Origin: Candidatus Competibacteraceae bacterium
GTDB lineage: Bacteria > Pseudomonadota > Gammaproteobacteria > Competibacterales > Competibacteraceae
Reading direction: 5' to 3'
NCBI GenBank assembly: GCA_012032855.1
Contig: JAAUQA010000228.1
Span: forward strand, 1 to 5,890
Length of the DNA: 5,890 bases
The notes below the pieces were generated by a model. The model saw only the letters and a program-made list of their open reading frames with translations. It made no database searches and was not told where the DNA came from. Below are positions 1-5,807 of this stretch, in pieces (the first letter of the stretch is position 1; each line of letters opens with the position of its first letter). A program made the position numbers and the translations under genes.

Positions 1-381
1 AACGCAAAGAATCGGTTTTAAGCCGGCTTTACGGGCAGCGGCAAACTTGCTGGCGACCAACGCGCTTGATTCGCCGTAAATACTGCGTCGTTCCGAGTGC
101 CCAACTAATGTATAGGTGCACTGGAAATCCAATAGCATTGAGGTGGCTACTTCACCGGTAAAAGCCCCGGCGGCTTGCTCAGAGACATTTTGTGCGCCCC
201 AGGCGATAGCCGTACCAGCGAGTTGCTGGGCCACAGTGCCAAGATAAGGGAACGGCGGGAAAACAGCGATTCCCACATTTTTGACACCGGCAGTGCCTGT
301 TTTAACGGTAGCGAGCAAGGCTTGGATGCTCTGCAAAGAGCCGTTCATCTTCCAATTTCCGGCTACTAATGGACGACGCAT
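1..381 (-). CDS. tpiA: Triosephosphate isomerase, N-terminal half (cut by the window edge)
   Basis: Cytosolic glycolytic and gluconeogenic enzyme interconverting dihydroxyacetone phosphate and glyceraldehyde 3-phosphate. The 127 visible codons begin MRRPLVAGNWKMNGS, so substrate-binding N9 and K11 are present. The motif VGHSERR carries the electrophilic H95 and E97. The visible part ends in KPILCV, a conserved TIM strand. The family is normally about 250 residues, so roughly half is missing to the left, including the loop with the catalytic glutamate. The ATG at 381-379 is preceded by GAGGG (plus-strand 391-395) with 9 nt spacing, a good ribosome-binding site that fixes the start. It lies 81 bp downstream of glmM on the same strand, the usual gammaproteobacterial order (secG often follows, outside this window). 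No frameshift is seen. Identification is secure. Confidence 0.97.
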   Translation of the reverse strand, partial: MRRPLVAGNWKMNGSLQSIQALLATVKTGTAGVKNVGIAVFPPFPYLGTVAQQLAGTAIAWGAQNVSEQAAGAFTGEVATSMLLDFQCTYTLVGHSERRSIYGESSALVASKFAAARKAGLKPILCV

Positions 382-462
382 GTCTTTGAACCCTCAAATG
401 CAATTTAATTATCCAGACAGCTTACTGAGTCAGTCCCGATAAATCAATCACGACTCAATGGG
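382..462 (-). promoter_or_regulatory. glmM-tpiA spacer with a possible weak tpiA promoter
   Basis: The 81 bp between the genes hold the tpiA Shine-Dalgarno GAGGG and an AT-rich GATAAT (minus strand, plus 408-413) matching the sigma70 -10 box at 5 of 6 bases. The hexamer 17 nt upstream (GGACTG) is a poor -35 box. An 11-bp dyad ACTGAGTCAGT (424-434) and a 6-bp inverted pair TGAGTC/GACTCA (426-431 and 452-457) also lie here. They have a long loop and no T run, so they do not make a terminator. tpiA may have its own weak promoter or may simply be read through from glmM. Confidence 0.25.
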
Positions 463-1803
463 TCAGTTAGCAACAGCCTGTTCAACCGCAACGGCAATAT
501 CCTGGGCAAGTTGCCCGACCTCAGCAGCATCCCGACCCTCCACCATAACTCGTACCACCGGCTCGGTACCGGATGGGCGCAGCAAAACCCGGCCTTTATC
601 GCCCAACTGAGCTTCAGCTGCCCGCACAACGTCTTGAACGGTAATGCAGTTTTGTAAATCTATTTTTTGGGCTAAGGGAACGTTGATCATCAATTGGGGG
701 TACTTTTGCAGGCCGGCTTTGAGATCGTGTAAACCGGTTTCCGCTCTAACCATTGCGGCGAGGACTTGCAGTGCGGATATGACACCATCGCCGGTGGTGG
801 TTTTATCCAAACAGATAATATGACCGGAACTCTCGCCACCAAGCACCAGTTTTTCTGCCAACAAACGTTCCATTACGTAGCGATCGCCTACATTGGCACG
901 ATGTAAAACCAGTCCCAGTTCCGAAAGCGCTAGCTCAAGACCCAGATTGGTCATTAATGTACCAACCACGTCGCCGGAGGATTTTCCCCGCTGCAAACGG
1001 TCTCGCGCAATGATAAACAGTAGTTCGTCACCGTCTACCACCTCACCGCAGTGATCGACCAAAATAACGCGGTCCCCGTCGCCGTCGAATGCAATGCCTA
1101 GATCAGCGTGGTGAGCCAGGACAGCTTCCTGTAAGGCCTTTGGATGGGTGGAGCCGCATTCTAAATTAATGTTAAGGCCATTGGGGGACACGCCGATGGG
1201 AATCACCTTGGCGCCGAGTTCGGCGAACACACTGGGCGCGACTTGATAAGTCGCGCCGTTGGCGCAGTCAACAACCAGTTTGATGCCGGAAAAATCCATT
1301 CCCCGAGTCACCGTACCTTTACAGAATTCGATATAGCGTCCGGCAGCGTCCATAATGCGTTCGGCTTTTCCCAATTCGGCAGCCCCAACGGTTTCCAATG
1401 TCGTATTCAGTTTGGTTTCGATTTTATATTCCAATTGATCGGGTAGTTTCATCCCGTCCCGAGAGAAAAATTTGATCCCGTTATCGTAATAAGGATTATG
1501 CGAGGCGCTAATTACGATGCCGGCGCAGGCGTTTAAGGTGCGGGTCAAATAGGCGATGGCAGGGGTCGGCATCGGTCCCAGCAAGGCAATGTTGACTCCT
1601 GCAGCCGATAGCCCCGCTTCCAACGCTGATTCGAACATGTAACCGGATATGCGGGTATCCTTGCCGATCAAGACTTTATTGCAGCCTTCGGCATTCAGGA
1701 CCTTGCCGGCAGCCCAACCGAGTTTAAGCATGAATTCGGCAGTGATCGGTGGAGAACCTACCGCACCGCGAATGCCATCCGTACCGAAATATTGTTTATT
1801 CAT
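463..1803 (-). CDS. glmM: Phosphoglucosamine mutase
   Basis: Cytosolic enzyme converting glucosamine 6-phosphate to glucosamine 1-phosphate, the step between GlmS and GlmU in UDP-N-acetylglucosamine synthesis for peptidoglycan and lipopolysaccharide. The protein has 446 residues, the family's usual length. It opens with YFGTDGIRG. The phosphoserine loop [10 protein letters not shown] places the catalytic phosphoserine at S101. The magnesium loop DGDGDR supplies D240, D242 and D244. The sugar-specificity loop GGESSGH is at 322-328 and the C-terminal phosphate-binding loop RPSGTEP at 409-415. All four domains of the alpha-D-phosphohexomutase fold are intact. The ATG is preceded by AAGGAG with 7 nt spacing, so the start is secure; the stop is TGA. 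It follows folP after 94 bp that may contain a mini-ORF, and precedes tpiA. GlmM rather than ManB/Pgm is supported by the SASHNP loop, length and gene neighbourhood. Confidence 0.98.
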   Translation of the reverse strand: MNKQYFGTDGIRGAVGSPPITAEFMLKLGWAAGKVLNAEGCNKVLIGKDTRISGYMFESALEAGLSAAGVNIALLGPMPTPAIAYLTRTLNACAGIVISASHNPYYDNGIKFFSRDGMKLPDQLEYKIETKLNTTLETVGAAELGKAERIMDAAGRYIEFCKGTVTRGMDFSGIKLVVDCANGATYQVAPSVFAELGAKVIPIGVSPNGLNINLECGSTHPKALQEAVLAHHADLGIAFDGDGDRVILVDHCGEVVDGDELLFIIARDRLQRGKSSGDVVGTLMTNLGLELALSELGLVLHRANVGDRYVMERLLAEKLVLGGESSGHIICLDKTTTGDGVISALQVLAAMVRAETGLHDLKAGLQKYPQLMINVPLAQKIDLQNCITVQDVVRAAEAQLGDKGRVLLRPSGTEPVVRVMVEGRDAAEVGQLAQDIAVAVEQAVAN

Positions 1804-1810
1804 GATTTTT

Positions 1811-1816
1811 CTCCTT
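1811..1816 (-). promoter_or_regulatory. glmM ribosome-binding site
   Basis: AAGGAG on the minus strand, 7 nt before the glmM ATG. It is a near-consensus Shine-Dalgarno. The TAA stop of the upstream 20-codon mini-ORF (1817-1815) overlaps its first bases, an arrangement compatible with translational coupling. Confidence 0.85.
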
Positions 1817-1877
1817 AAATCAGTTTACATTCCAACCATATTATTAGCAGTAGCCATGCCATAGTAACGGAAACCAT
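1815..1877 (-). CDS. Possible hydrophobic mini-ORF (20 codons) between folP and glmM
   Basis: I do not recognise this peptide and it may be chance. ATG at 1877-1875 reads [20 protein letters not shown] and stops with TAA at 1817-1815. An AGGAG (plus 1888-1892) sits 10 nt before the ATG, directly after the folP stop. The core from A7 to L15 is strongly hydrophobic, like one short membrane segment, followed by the polar residues E16 and K18. The TAA runs into the glmM Shine-Dalgarno, so translation of this ORF could affect glmM initiation. A second in-frame ATG lies at 1862. Against it: open frames of this length are common by chance, and the AT-rich spacer favours Leu/Ile codons. Alternatives are a leader peptide, a small membrane protein, or simple spacer. 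Confidence 0.25.
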   Translation of the reverse strand: MVSVTMAWLLLIIWLECKLI

Positions 1878-1897
1878 AGCTGGAAAACTCCTAAGAA

Positions 1898-2734
1898 CTA
1901 GTCGGATGCCCCCATGATGGCATGGCAGACGCACAAAGCCTCGGTTGTGGCTTTTACATCATGGGTACGGATGATTTTGGCGCCTTGCCAAGCGGCGATA
2001 ACCGCAGCTGCAAGTCCACCGAAAAGCCGTTCATCAACCGGCGCGTCCAACAGTTTACCGAGCATCGATTTGCGGGACAGCCCAACCAGCAAGGGAACGC
2101 CTAAGCGGTGAAGTTCGCTGAGTCTTTTCAGCAGGGTGAGATTATGTGCCAGAGTTTTGCCGAAGCCGAAGCCGGGATCAATGACAATGCGGTCTCGCCG
2201 AATACCGGCCACCTCACAAGCCAGCAATCGGGATTCCAAAAACCGCCGAATGTCGACCAGCACGTCACCATATTCCGGGGAGTCCTGCATATAGCCAGGT
2301 TCTCCCTGCATGTGCATCAGACATACCGACACAGTGCTGGCAGCGACCACATCCAGCGCGCCTTCCGCTTGCAGGGCGCGGACATCGTTGATCATGCCGG
2401 CGCCTCGCTGCAGCACTTCCTGCATCACTTGGGGCTTACTGGTGTCGATGGAGATAGGTACAGGCAAGTCCCTGACTAACACGTCCAGGATCGGCACGAT
2501 CCGCTCCAATTCTTGCTCAACAGAAACCGGTTGTGCGCCGGGACGGGTCGATTCGGCGCCTATATCGATTAATGCTGCGCCCTCTGCGACCATCTCAACG
2601 GCGCGCCGACAGGCTTTATCCCTGGCGGTGTAGCGCCCGCCATCCGAAAAAGAATCGGGGGTGACATTTAGCACCCCCATAACAACAGGACGGTCTAGTT
2701 GCAAAGCGCGACCGCCGCAATTCAGAACGGTCAT
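1898..2734 (-). CDS. folP: Dihydropteroate synthase
   Basis: Cytosolic folate-pathway enzyme joining 6-hydroxymethyl-7,8-dihydropterin pyrophosphate to p-aminobenzoate; it is the target of sulfonamides. The 278 residues form a TIM barrel with all family motifs. Loop 1 is NVTPDSFSDGG (23-33) and loop 2 is ESTRPGA (61-67). The pterin-pocket residues are D97 in SIDTSKP, N116 in INDVRA and D186 in DPGFGFGKT. K221 lies in GLSRKSM, and R255 and H257 in IIRTHDVK. F29 and P65, equivalent to E. coli F28 and P64 where resistance changes occur, are wild type, so no resistance signature is seen. The ATG lies only 3 nt after the ftsH TAA. No good Shine-Dalgarno is visible in the 15 nt before it, which suggests termination-reinitiation coupling to ftsH. 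The stop is TAG. Length is close to the 282-residue E. coli enzyme. Confidence 0.98.
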   Translation of the reverse strand: MTVLNCGGRALQLDRPVVMGVLNVTPDSFSDGGRYTARDKACRRAVEMVAEGAALIDIGAESTRPGAQPVSVEQELERIVPILDVLVRDLPVPISIDTSKPQVMQEVLQRGAGMINDVRALQAEGALDVVAASTVSVCLMHMQGEPGYMQDSPEYGDVLVDIRRFLESRLLACEVAGIRRDRIVIDPGFGFGKTLAHNLTLLKRLSELHRLGVPLLVGLSRKSMLGKLLDAPVDERLFGGLAAAVIAAWQGAKIIRTHDVKATTEALCVCHAIMGASD

Positions 2735-2737
2735 GGT

Positions 2738-4660
2738 TTAGTGCTGTTCGGCGGGACCACCGATAGTGCCTTCGCCGGCTTTGCGGCTTTTATCTAAATC
2801 CACGCCGGTAGCACTGGGCGGTTCCTCGTCCTTATAGTCCTTGGGCGCCCGCGGCGGACGGCCCTCCATAATATCGTCGATTTGCTCGGAATCCAGCGTC
2901 TCGTATTTGATCAAGGCTTCCGCCATCATATGGAGTTTATCCATATTGTCCTTGAGGATTTGCTCGGCGCGCAGATAATTGCTATCGATAACAGCGCGAA
3001 TCTCTTCATCAATGATGTGCGCCGTCTCGTCGGAAATATTCTTGTGCCGCGTGACCGTTCGTCCTAGAAACACTTCACCGTCATCCTCGCTGTAGGTCAA
3101 CGGCCCCAAGCGCTCAGAAAGCCCCCACTTGGTCACCATATTACGGGCGATGTCGGTGGCCCGTTGAATATCGTTCTGCGCACCGGTGGTGACGAACTCG
3201 TTACCGAAGATCAGTTCTTCGGCGGTGCGTCCACCGAACAAGCTGGAAATCTGACTTTCCAAGCGCTGTTTGCTGAAGCTGTAGCGATCGGTTTCCGGCA
3301 GAAACATAGTGACCCCCAAGGCACGTCCGCGCGGAATAATGCTGACCTTGTACACAGGATCGTGAGCCGGCACCAACCGACCGATGATGGCATGTCCGGC
3401 TTCGTGGTAAGCGGTCAGTTTCTTTTCCTCTTCGCTCATCACCATGGACTTACGTTCGACGCCCATCATGATTTTATCTTTAGCCTGCTCGAAGTCGCCC
3501 ATGTCCACATTGCGCTTGTTGGCGCGCGCCGCGAACAAAGCTGCCTCGTTAACCAGATTGGCTAAATCCGCACCGGAGAAGCCGGGAGTACCGCGAGCGA
3601 TAACCCCTGGTTTAACGTCGGCGGACACCGGCACCTTACGCATATGCACGTGCAAAATCTGCTCACGGCCACGAACGTCGGGCAGCGGCACGACCACTTG
3701 ACGATCGAAACGACCCGGACGCAGCAGCGCCGGATCCAACACATCGGGTCGGTTGGTGGCAGCGATAACGATAATGCCTTCGTTACCCTCGAAACCGTCC
3801 ATTTCCACCAATAATTGATTCAAGGTTTGCTCACGTTCATCGTGACCGCCGCCTAATCCGGCACCCCGGTGGCGGCCGACCGCATCAATTTCATCAATGA
3901 AGATGATGCAGGGGGCGTGCTTTTTAGCCTGCTCGAACATGTCGCGCACCCGGGAAGCGCCGACCCCGACAAACATTTCCACGAAAATCAGAACCGGAAA
4001 TACTAAAAACGGCACCTTGGCTTCCCCGGCAATGGCTTTGGCCAGCAGAGTTTTACCGGTGCCGGGCGAACCGACCATCAGCACGCCGCGCGGGATTTTG
4101 CCGCCCAGGCGCTGAAATTTGCCCGGATCGCGCAGAAACTCGACCAGTTCATGCACTTCTTCTTTGGATTCGTCTACGCCCGCCACATCAGCGAAAGTGA
4201 CTTTGACCTGATCCTCGCTCATCATCCGAGCCCGGCTTTTACCGAACGACATGGCTCCCCGGCCACCGCCGCCGCCTTGCATCTGGCGCAGAAAGAAAAT
4301 CCAAATCCCGATCAGAAGCAACATAGGGAACCAGCTGATAAAGATCTGCATCAGCAGGGATTGTTTCTCTGGGGGTTCGCCTTCGATATCCACGCCGTGA
4401 TTGAGCAGCTCGCCAATCATGGCGCTATTGCTAGTCTCGGGGCTGTAGGTGGTGAATTTCTCCCCGGTACTGGAGCGGCCTTCAATAGTACGGCCATCAA
4501 TAGCGACATGCGCAATTTTGCCTTGCCGCACCTCCTCCAGGAATTGCGAGTATCCCATTTGCGCCGATGGGGCGGTTCGGGGGCCGAAGCTGTTGAACAC
4601 CGACATCAGCACCACGGCAATCACGACCCACAGCAGAATATTTTTGACCATGTCGTTCAA
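2738..4660 (-). CDS. ftsH: ATP-dependent zinc metalloprotease FtsH
   Basis: Inner-membrane hexameric AAA+ protease that degrades misfolded membrane proteins and, in E. coli, RpoH and LpxC. From a TTG start the protein has 640 residues. TM1 is about 8-22, a periplasmic domain follows, and TM2 is about 102-124. Walker A is GSPGTGKT (197-204), with Ser where most family members have Pro. The pore loop FVG is at 230-232, Walker B IIFIDEID at 252-259, and the second region of homology has arginines R314 and R317. The zinc site HEAGH is at 419-423 with third ligand D497. The C-terminal tail is polar. The TTG at 4660 is chosen because GAGG lies 9 nt before it and it gives MNDMVKN, a typical start; ATG 4651 is the alternative. 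Residues 219-225 (LVFPVLI) replace the family's near-invariant TISGSD-type segment through two opposite one-base shifts; see the separate entry. It lies between rlmE and folP. Confidence 0.96.
   Translation of the reverse strand: MNDMVKNILLWVVIAVVLMSVFNSFGPRTAPSAQMGYSQFLEEVRQGKIAHVAIDGRTIEGRSSTGEKFTTYSPETSNSAMIGELLNHGVDIEGEPPEKQSLLMQIFISWFPMLLLIGIWIFFLRQMQGGGGGRGAMSFGKSRARMMSEDQVKVTFADVAGVDESKEEVHELVEFLRDPGKFQRLGGKIPRGVLMVGSPGTGKTLLAKAIAGEAKVPFLVFPVLIFVEMFVGVGASRVRDMFEQAKKHAPCIIFIDEIDAVGRHRGAGLGGGHDEREQTLNQLLVEMDGFEGNEGIIVIAATNRPDVLDPALLRPGRFDRQVVVPLPDVRGREQILHVHMRKVPVSADVKPGVIARGTPGFSGADLANLVNEAALFAARANKRNVDMGDFEQAKDKIMMGVERKSMVMSEEEKKLTAYHEAGHAIIGRLVPAHDPVYKVSIIPRGRALGVTMFLPETDRYSFSKQRLESQISSLFGGRTAEELIFGNEFVTTGAQNDIQRATDIARNMVTKWGLSERLGPLTYSEDDGEVFLGRTVTRHKNISDETAHIIDEEIRAVIDSNYLRAEQILKDNMDKLHMMAEALIKYETLDSEQIDDIMEGRPPRAPKDYKDEEPPSATGVDLDKSRKAGEGTIGGPAEQH
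3984..4009 (-). other. Compensated double frameshift inside ftsH
   Basis: In frame, this stretch reads F-LVFPVLI-F. Read one base over, the same DNA gives AGT ATT TCC GGT TCT GAT, that is SISGSD, the segment nearly every FtsH has just before FVEMFVG. Adding one T to the T5 run (plus-strand A run 4005-4009) and removing one T from the T4 run (plus-strand 3984-3987) restores [11 protein letters not shown] exactly. The flanking reading frames match FtsH perfectly. The best explanation is a pair of homopolymer length errors; a genuine compensated frameshift is the alternative. Confidence 0.85.
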
Positions 4661-4669
4661 AGTTATGTA

Positions 4670-4673
4670 CCTC
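4670..4673 (-). promoter_or_regulatory. ftsH ribosome-binding site, supporting a TTG start
   Basis: GAGG on the minus strand, inside CTGAGGT, lies 9 nt before TTG at 4660-4658. It is 18 nt before the next ATG at 4651, too far to serve it well. The upstream TTG at 4711 follows a T run and has no Shine-Dalgarno. This decides the start in favour of 4660. Confidence 0.6.
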
Positions 4674-4678
4674 AGCAG

Positions 4679-4704
4679 CTGTCCGTCGCAGCAATCGCGG
4701 ACAG
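4679..4704 (-). promoter_or_regulatory. Hairpin in the ftsH 5' leader
   Basis: CTGTCCG and CGGACAG form a perfect 7-bp stem around a 12-nt loop (minus-strand CGATTGCTGCGA). Two more C-G pairs are possible with a one-base bulge. It ends 5 nt before the ftsH GAGG. No T run follows it on either strand, so it is not an intrinsic terminator. It could shield the ribosome-binding site or act as an mRNA processing or stability element; function is inferred only from position. Confidence 0.5.
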
Positions 4705-4709
4705 TTAGC

Positions 4710-4742
4710 AAAAAAACACTTAGTTAGACCTTACTACAGGTC
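4710..4742 (-). terminator. Weak hairpin and T7 tract at the rlmE stop (possible attenuator)
   Basis: On the minus strand GACCT and AGGTC (plus 4738-4742 and 4727-4731) form a 5-bp stem with a 6-nt loop that contains the rlmE TAG. A run of seven T (plus-strand A at 4710-4716) begins 10 nt beyond the stem. The gap between stem and T run and the short stem make this a poor terminator. Partial attenuation between rlmE and ftsH is possible but unproven. Confidence 0.2.
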
Positions 4743-5324
4743 GTAGTTCCTGGCCAGTAAATACACCTCCGCACTGCGGGGCCGGGACGATCTGGGCTTG
4801 CGGGAAACGACCGTTGCGAAATGTCGGCGGAGTTCTTTGAGCAAGGGATCAAACCCCTGCCCTTGAAATACTTTGACCAATAAATCACCGCCCTGGCGCA
4901 GGCACTGTTTGGCGAAATCAAACGCCAGTTCGGCTAAATACACGCTGCCTGCCTGATCGGCGGCTTTGATACCACTAATATTGGGGGCCATATCGGAAAT
5001 TACAAGATCAACCGTTCGCCCGTCTAGTCTCTGCAAGAGCTGATCGTAACTATCTAGGTCGTGAAAGTCCCCTTGAATGAACTCCACCCCGTCCAGTGGA
5101 TCCATAGGGAGTCGGTCCAGGGCAATGATTCGTCCTTTCCTGCCTACCAACTGAGCGGCGAGTTGCGACCAGCCGCCCGGCGCCGCTCCCAGGTCAATGA
5201 CGGTCATTCCCGGTTTCAGTAACCGATCTTTATCCTGAATTTCCTTGAGCTTGAATACCGCCCGGGAACGATAACCCTGTTGTTGAGCTTGCTGTACATA
5301 GGGATCGGAGAAATGCTCTTTCAA
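4734..5324 (-). CDS. rlmE: 23S rRNA (uridine-2552-2'-O)-methyltransferase RlmE (FtsJ/RrmJ), N terminus shifted out of frame
   Basis: SAM-dependent enzyme that 2'-O-methylates U2552 in the A loop of 23S rRNA late in 50S assembly. The continuous frame gives 196 residues from TTG 5324 (read LKEHFSDPYVQQAQ). The SAM motif DLGAAPGGWSQ starts at D44. The catalytic tetrad is K25, D111 (in ISDMAPN), K151 (in LLVKVFQG) and E186 (in AEVY), matching E. coli K38, D124, K164 and E199. E. coli RlmE has 209 residues, so about 11-13 are missing at the front. No Shine-Dalgarno precedes TTG 5324. The missing residues are encoded just upstream but one base out of frame (next entry), so the true start is probably ATG 5353. 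The stop is TAG. ftsH follows after 73 bp, as in E. coli, where the pair is heat induced. The divergent neighbour yhbY also serves 50S assembly. Confidence 0.95.
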   Translation of the reverse strand: MKEHFSDPYVQQAQQQGYRSRAVFKLKEIQDKDRLLKPGMTVIDLGAAPGGWSQLAAQLVGRKGRIIALDRLPMDPLDGVEFIQGDFHDLDSYDQLLQRLDGRTVDLVISDMAPNISGIKAADQAGSVYLAELAFDFAKQCLRQGGDLLVKVFQGQGFDPLLKELRRHFATVVSRKPRSSRPRSAEVYLLARNYDL

Positions 5325-5353
5325 CCAGCGACTGCTACTTTGCTGCGACTCAT
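5325..5353 (-). pseudogene. rlmE: Displaced rlmE 5' end: one-base frameshift in an AAA run
   Basis: ATG at 5353-5351 reads MSRSK and then runs into TGA after ten codons. The frame that continues into rlmE reads QQSSSRWL immediately upstream of KEHFSDPY, after a TGA stop. Adding one A to the AAA run (plus-strand TTT 5339-5341) joins them as MSRSKSSSRWLKEHF, the expected family N terminus (E. coli has SASSSRWLQEHF). This is either a sequencing error or a real one-base deletion. AGC AAA GTA is not a recognised -1 slippery heptamer. Only a weak GAG lies before the ATG. Confidence 0.75.
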
Positions 5354-5384
5354 GTCAGATGGCTCGGGTGATTCGAGATACCGG

Positions 5385-5415
5385 TTGGTAAGACTTGCCA
5401 TTTCCAGGCATTATG
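5385..5415. promoter_or_regulatory. Divergent rlmE/yhbY promoter region
   Basis: The rlmE and yhbY starts are divergent, so both promoters should lie between about 5354 and 5449. For yhbY, TTGGTA (5385-5390) and CATTAT (5409-5414) with an 18-nt spacer make a weak sigma70 match. For rlmE, CATAAT on the minus strand (plus 5410-5415) matches the -10 box at 5 of 6 bases, but no clear -35 stands at the right distance. The two -10 candidates overlap. I see no clear heat-shock (CTTGAA/CCCCAT) promoter although rlmE-ftsH is heat regulated in E. coli. These are inspection-level matches. Confidence 0.3.
5386..5400. repeat. 15-bp imperfect dyad in the divergent intergenic region
   Basis: TGGTAAG-A-CTTGCCA has 7-nt arms with one mismatch. 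It overlaps the candidate yhbY -35 box and lies roughly 10 bp from both candidate -10 boxes, a position suited to an operator. No known regulator site is recognised and chance is possible. Confidence 0.3.
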
Positions 5416-5449
5416 CTGCTCACTTGATATCCAATACTGTTGAGAAACC

Positions 5450-5740
5450 ATGTTGCGAAACCAACAAAAACGTTATCTGAAGACGCTGGCGCACAGCAAA
5501 AAAGCGGTTGTGATGATCGGGAACAAGGGGCTAACCGAAGCTGTCCTGAACGAGGCGGATCGGGCCCTGGCCGATCATGAGCTGATTAAAATCAAAATCA
5601 ATGCCGCGGACCGACAGGCATTGGCGAGTATGATTGAGCAGCTTTGTGAAAGCCTGGATACGGAATTAGTGCAACGGATCGGCCATACAGCCACTTTATT
5701 TAGACATAATCTGGACAAACCGCGGATTCAGTTACCCTGA
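5450..5740 (+). CDS. yhbY: YhbY-family RNA-binding protein (CRS1/YhbY, CRM domain)
   Basis: Small cytosolic protein that binds pre-50S ribosomal particles; the same domain occurs in plant organelle splicing factors. The 96 residues are a single CRM domain of standard length (E. coli 97). Recognisable features are the opening QQKRYLKTLAH, the GxxG RNA-binding loop G24-N-K-G27 followed by LTEAVL, the HELIKIKI strand (residues 44-51), IGHTATLFR (78-86) and the end KPRIQLP. ATG 5450 is preceded by GAG (in TTGAGAAACC), a weak but usable ribosome-binding site, and matches the family start. It is divergent from rlmE, the conserved arrangement, and is probably a single-gene unit. Its function in 50S assembly fits the neighbour's rRNA methylation role. 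No defect is seen. Confidence 0.96.
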   Translation: MLRNQQKRYLKTLAHSKKAVVMIGNKGLTEAVLNEADRALADHELIKIKINAADRQALASMIEQLCESLDTELVQRIGHTATLFRHNLDKPRIQLP

Positions 5741-5759
5741 TTGCCGGTGATTACCCTTG

Positions 5760-5800
5760 ACGCCTATCAGTTTATCATAACCTCCCCAAAGGCCGTTTTT
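5760..5800 (+). terminator. Possible weak terminator of yhbY
   Basis: ACGCCT (5760-5765) can pair with AGGCCGT (5790-5796) through six base pairs with a one-base bulge, and a T5 run (5796-5800) follows. The loop of about 24 nt is long for an intrinsic terminator, so support is modest. It lies 20 nt after the yhbY TGA and before the convergent gene end. Confidence 0.3.
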
Positions 5801-5807
5801 CCTCACC

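Noticed and set aside
424..457. Dyad ACTGAGTCAGT and TGAGTC/GACTCA pair as a glmM terminator or operator
   Set aside because: Long loop, no T run and short stems; the match is within what chance gives in 80 bp.
2108..2633. Overlapping plus-strand open frames (123 and 107 codons) opposite folP
   Set aside because: Antisense shadows of a full-length, motif-complete folP; no ribosome-binding site or family resemblance.
4151..4708. Long plus-strand open frame (185 codons) opposite ftsH
   Set aside because: It lies wholly antisense to a clear FtsH coding region; its low-complexity His/Ala/Gln composition reflects the other strand's codons.
4661..4711. Upstream TTG at 4711 as the ftsH start, adding 17 residues
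   Set aside because: No Shine-Dalgarno, directly after a T run, and the extra residues cross the hairpin and do not resemble FtsH N termini.
5325..5353. Programmed -1 frameshifting to express rlmE
   Set aside because: GCAAAG lacks an X-XXY-YYZ slippery heptamer and no stimulatory structure is evident; an indel is simpler.
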